Translations under genes and position numbers: made by a program | Assembly: GCA_016859345.1 (NCBI GenBank) | Contig: CM029129.1 | Coordinates: 14,070,866-14,134,865 of the forward strand | DNA: 64,000 bases | Origin: Istiophorus platypterus | Taxonomy: Eukaryota; Chordata; Actinopteri; Istiophoriformes; Istiophoridae | Direction: 5' to 3' | Part shown: one piece after another, positions 63,335-64,000 of the stretch | Layout: each line of letters opens with the position of its first letter | Numbering within the stretch: position 1 is the stretch's first letter | Notes under the pieces: model-generated | What the model was told of the DNA's origin: nothing | What the model saw: only the letters and a program-made list of their open reading frames with translations | Databases searched by the model: none

Positions 63335-63362
63335 CATATATATTTATATATATTTATATATA
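63244..63362. repeat. (TA)n microsatellite, 119 nt
   Basis: About 39 perfect TA units are followed by interrupted TA. A short TG run and a TCTC run follow at 63387-63420. Confidence 0.95.
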
Positions 63363-64000
63363 ATGTGCATAATGTGTATACATAATTGTGTGTGTGTGTA
63401 TCTCTCTCTCTCACTCTCTCAAAAAATAATCTAAATTAGTTTATACAATTGAATTCGAGAAATGAATGCAGCACTGAAAAAGTTCTTGCAAGGGCCACTG
63501 CACTGAATGCAATGCATGATGGACAGGAGACACACATAGTCACTTTCATTGATTGAAAATGAAATGAAGGTCAAGGTGAAATGGGTAATTAATTATTCAA
63601 CAACTGTGTGGTAATGATGACAGAGAGTTCACATCCCAACATGACGATAGAGAAAAGGATTTACACTCAGACGGCAAAATTGTGGAACCTCTAGCTGAAG
63701 TTGTATGCTATCTACGTTAGCTACAGTTACCCTACCATTCCGGCTTTAACAACCTGACGGCACATGCTGAAAAATAGGCACCGGAGCAGTTGTCTCTCTT
63801 GTTTAAGTGGTTTCCCCTTTTATGGACATAACATTCAAAAACAGATATTGGAGCGATATGTGTTTTTTAGAGGGAATAACTGAATGTTATTTTTTGACAA
63901 TTTTTACACTGCTAAGACAAACAACAGAATGTGCATGCGGTCATAAATACAGTAGCTCAAAGAAACAATGCTAGTCCACATATGTACATATACACACCAG
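63363..64000. other. Intergenic, no feature seen
   Basis: No supported exon or repeat up to the window edge, apart from the short TG and TC runs just right of the TA tract. Confidence 0.5.

Noticed and set aside
63057..63434. 125-codon open frame
   Set aside because: More than half is Tyr/Ile repeat from the TA tract.

Overview
The window looks like nuclear DNA of a ray-finned fish. It is AT-rich and mostly non-coding, with GT-AG introns of several kilobases and long (CA)n, (TA)n and (GA)n microsatellites. It also carries worn copies of repeats typical of teleost genomes: Tc1/mariner, L2-like LINEs, tRNA-type SINEs and a hAT-like short element. No prokaryotic gene organisation is present.

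The only gene I can support is the 3' end of a follistatin-like gene of the FSTL4/FSTL5 type, on the + strand. Four coding exons (963-1112, 6027-6134, 13553-13662, 13836-14538) join in frame into the last 356 codons and the stop. They encode the C-terminal beta-propeller-like (YVTN-type) half of a secreted glycoprotein. The signal peptide, Kazal/follistatin, EF-hand and Ig exons must lie left of base 1. The reading differs clearly from my memory of the highly conserved FSTL5, so I prefer fstl4, but paralogue assignment needs a tree. A 3' UTR of roughly 1.4 kb follows, with a candidate AATAAA at 15896.

From about 16 kb to the right edge I see no convincing protein-coding exon. This stretch is intergenic DNA with (a) a hAT-like MITE candidate at 16.6-17.0 kb; (b) a Tc1 transposase fragment at 20.1 kb next to a (CA)n tract; (c) a transposon cluster at 23.6-26.5 kb with two LINE pieces, one a long antisense L2-like reverse transcriptase remnant, and one copy of a dispersed repeat; (d) further copies of that repeat at 31.2, 36.3 and 50.6 kb in both orientations; (e) SINE pieces at 1.4 and 40.3 kb; (f) a microsatellite-rich interval from 44.9 to 55.7 kb that includes a compound minisatellite and a long purine tract; (g) a CpG-richer, transposon-like block at 58.3-59.3 kb; (h) a perfect 20-bp inverted repeat at 61.5 kb; and (i) a 119-nt TA tract at 63.2 kb.

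I found no evidence of a previously undescribed biological system. The most unusual items are the perfect hairpin at 61.5 kb, the compound CA/PstI-core minisatellite at 55 kb, an acceptor site fused to a donor-like sequence in the gene (13553), an intronic G-quadruplex motif (7601), and the CpG-rich block at 58.3 kb.
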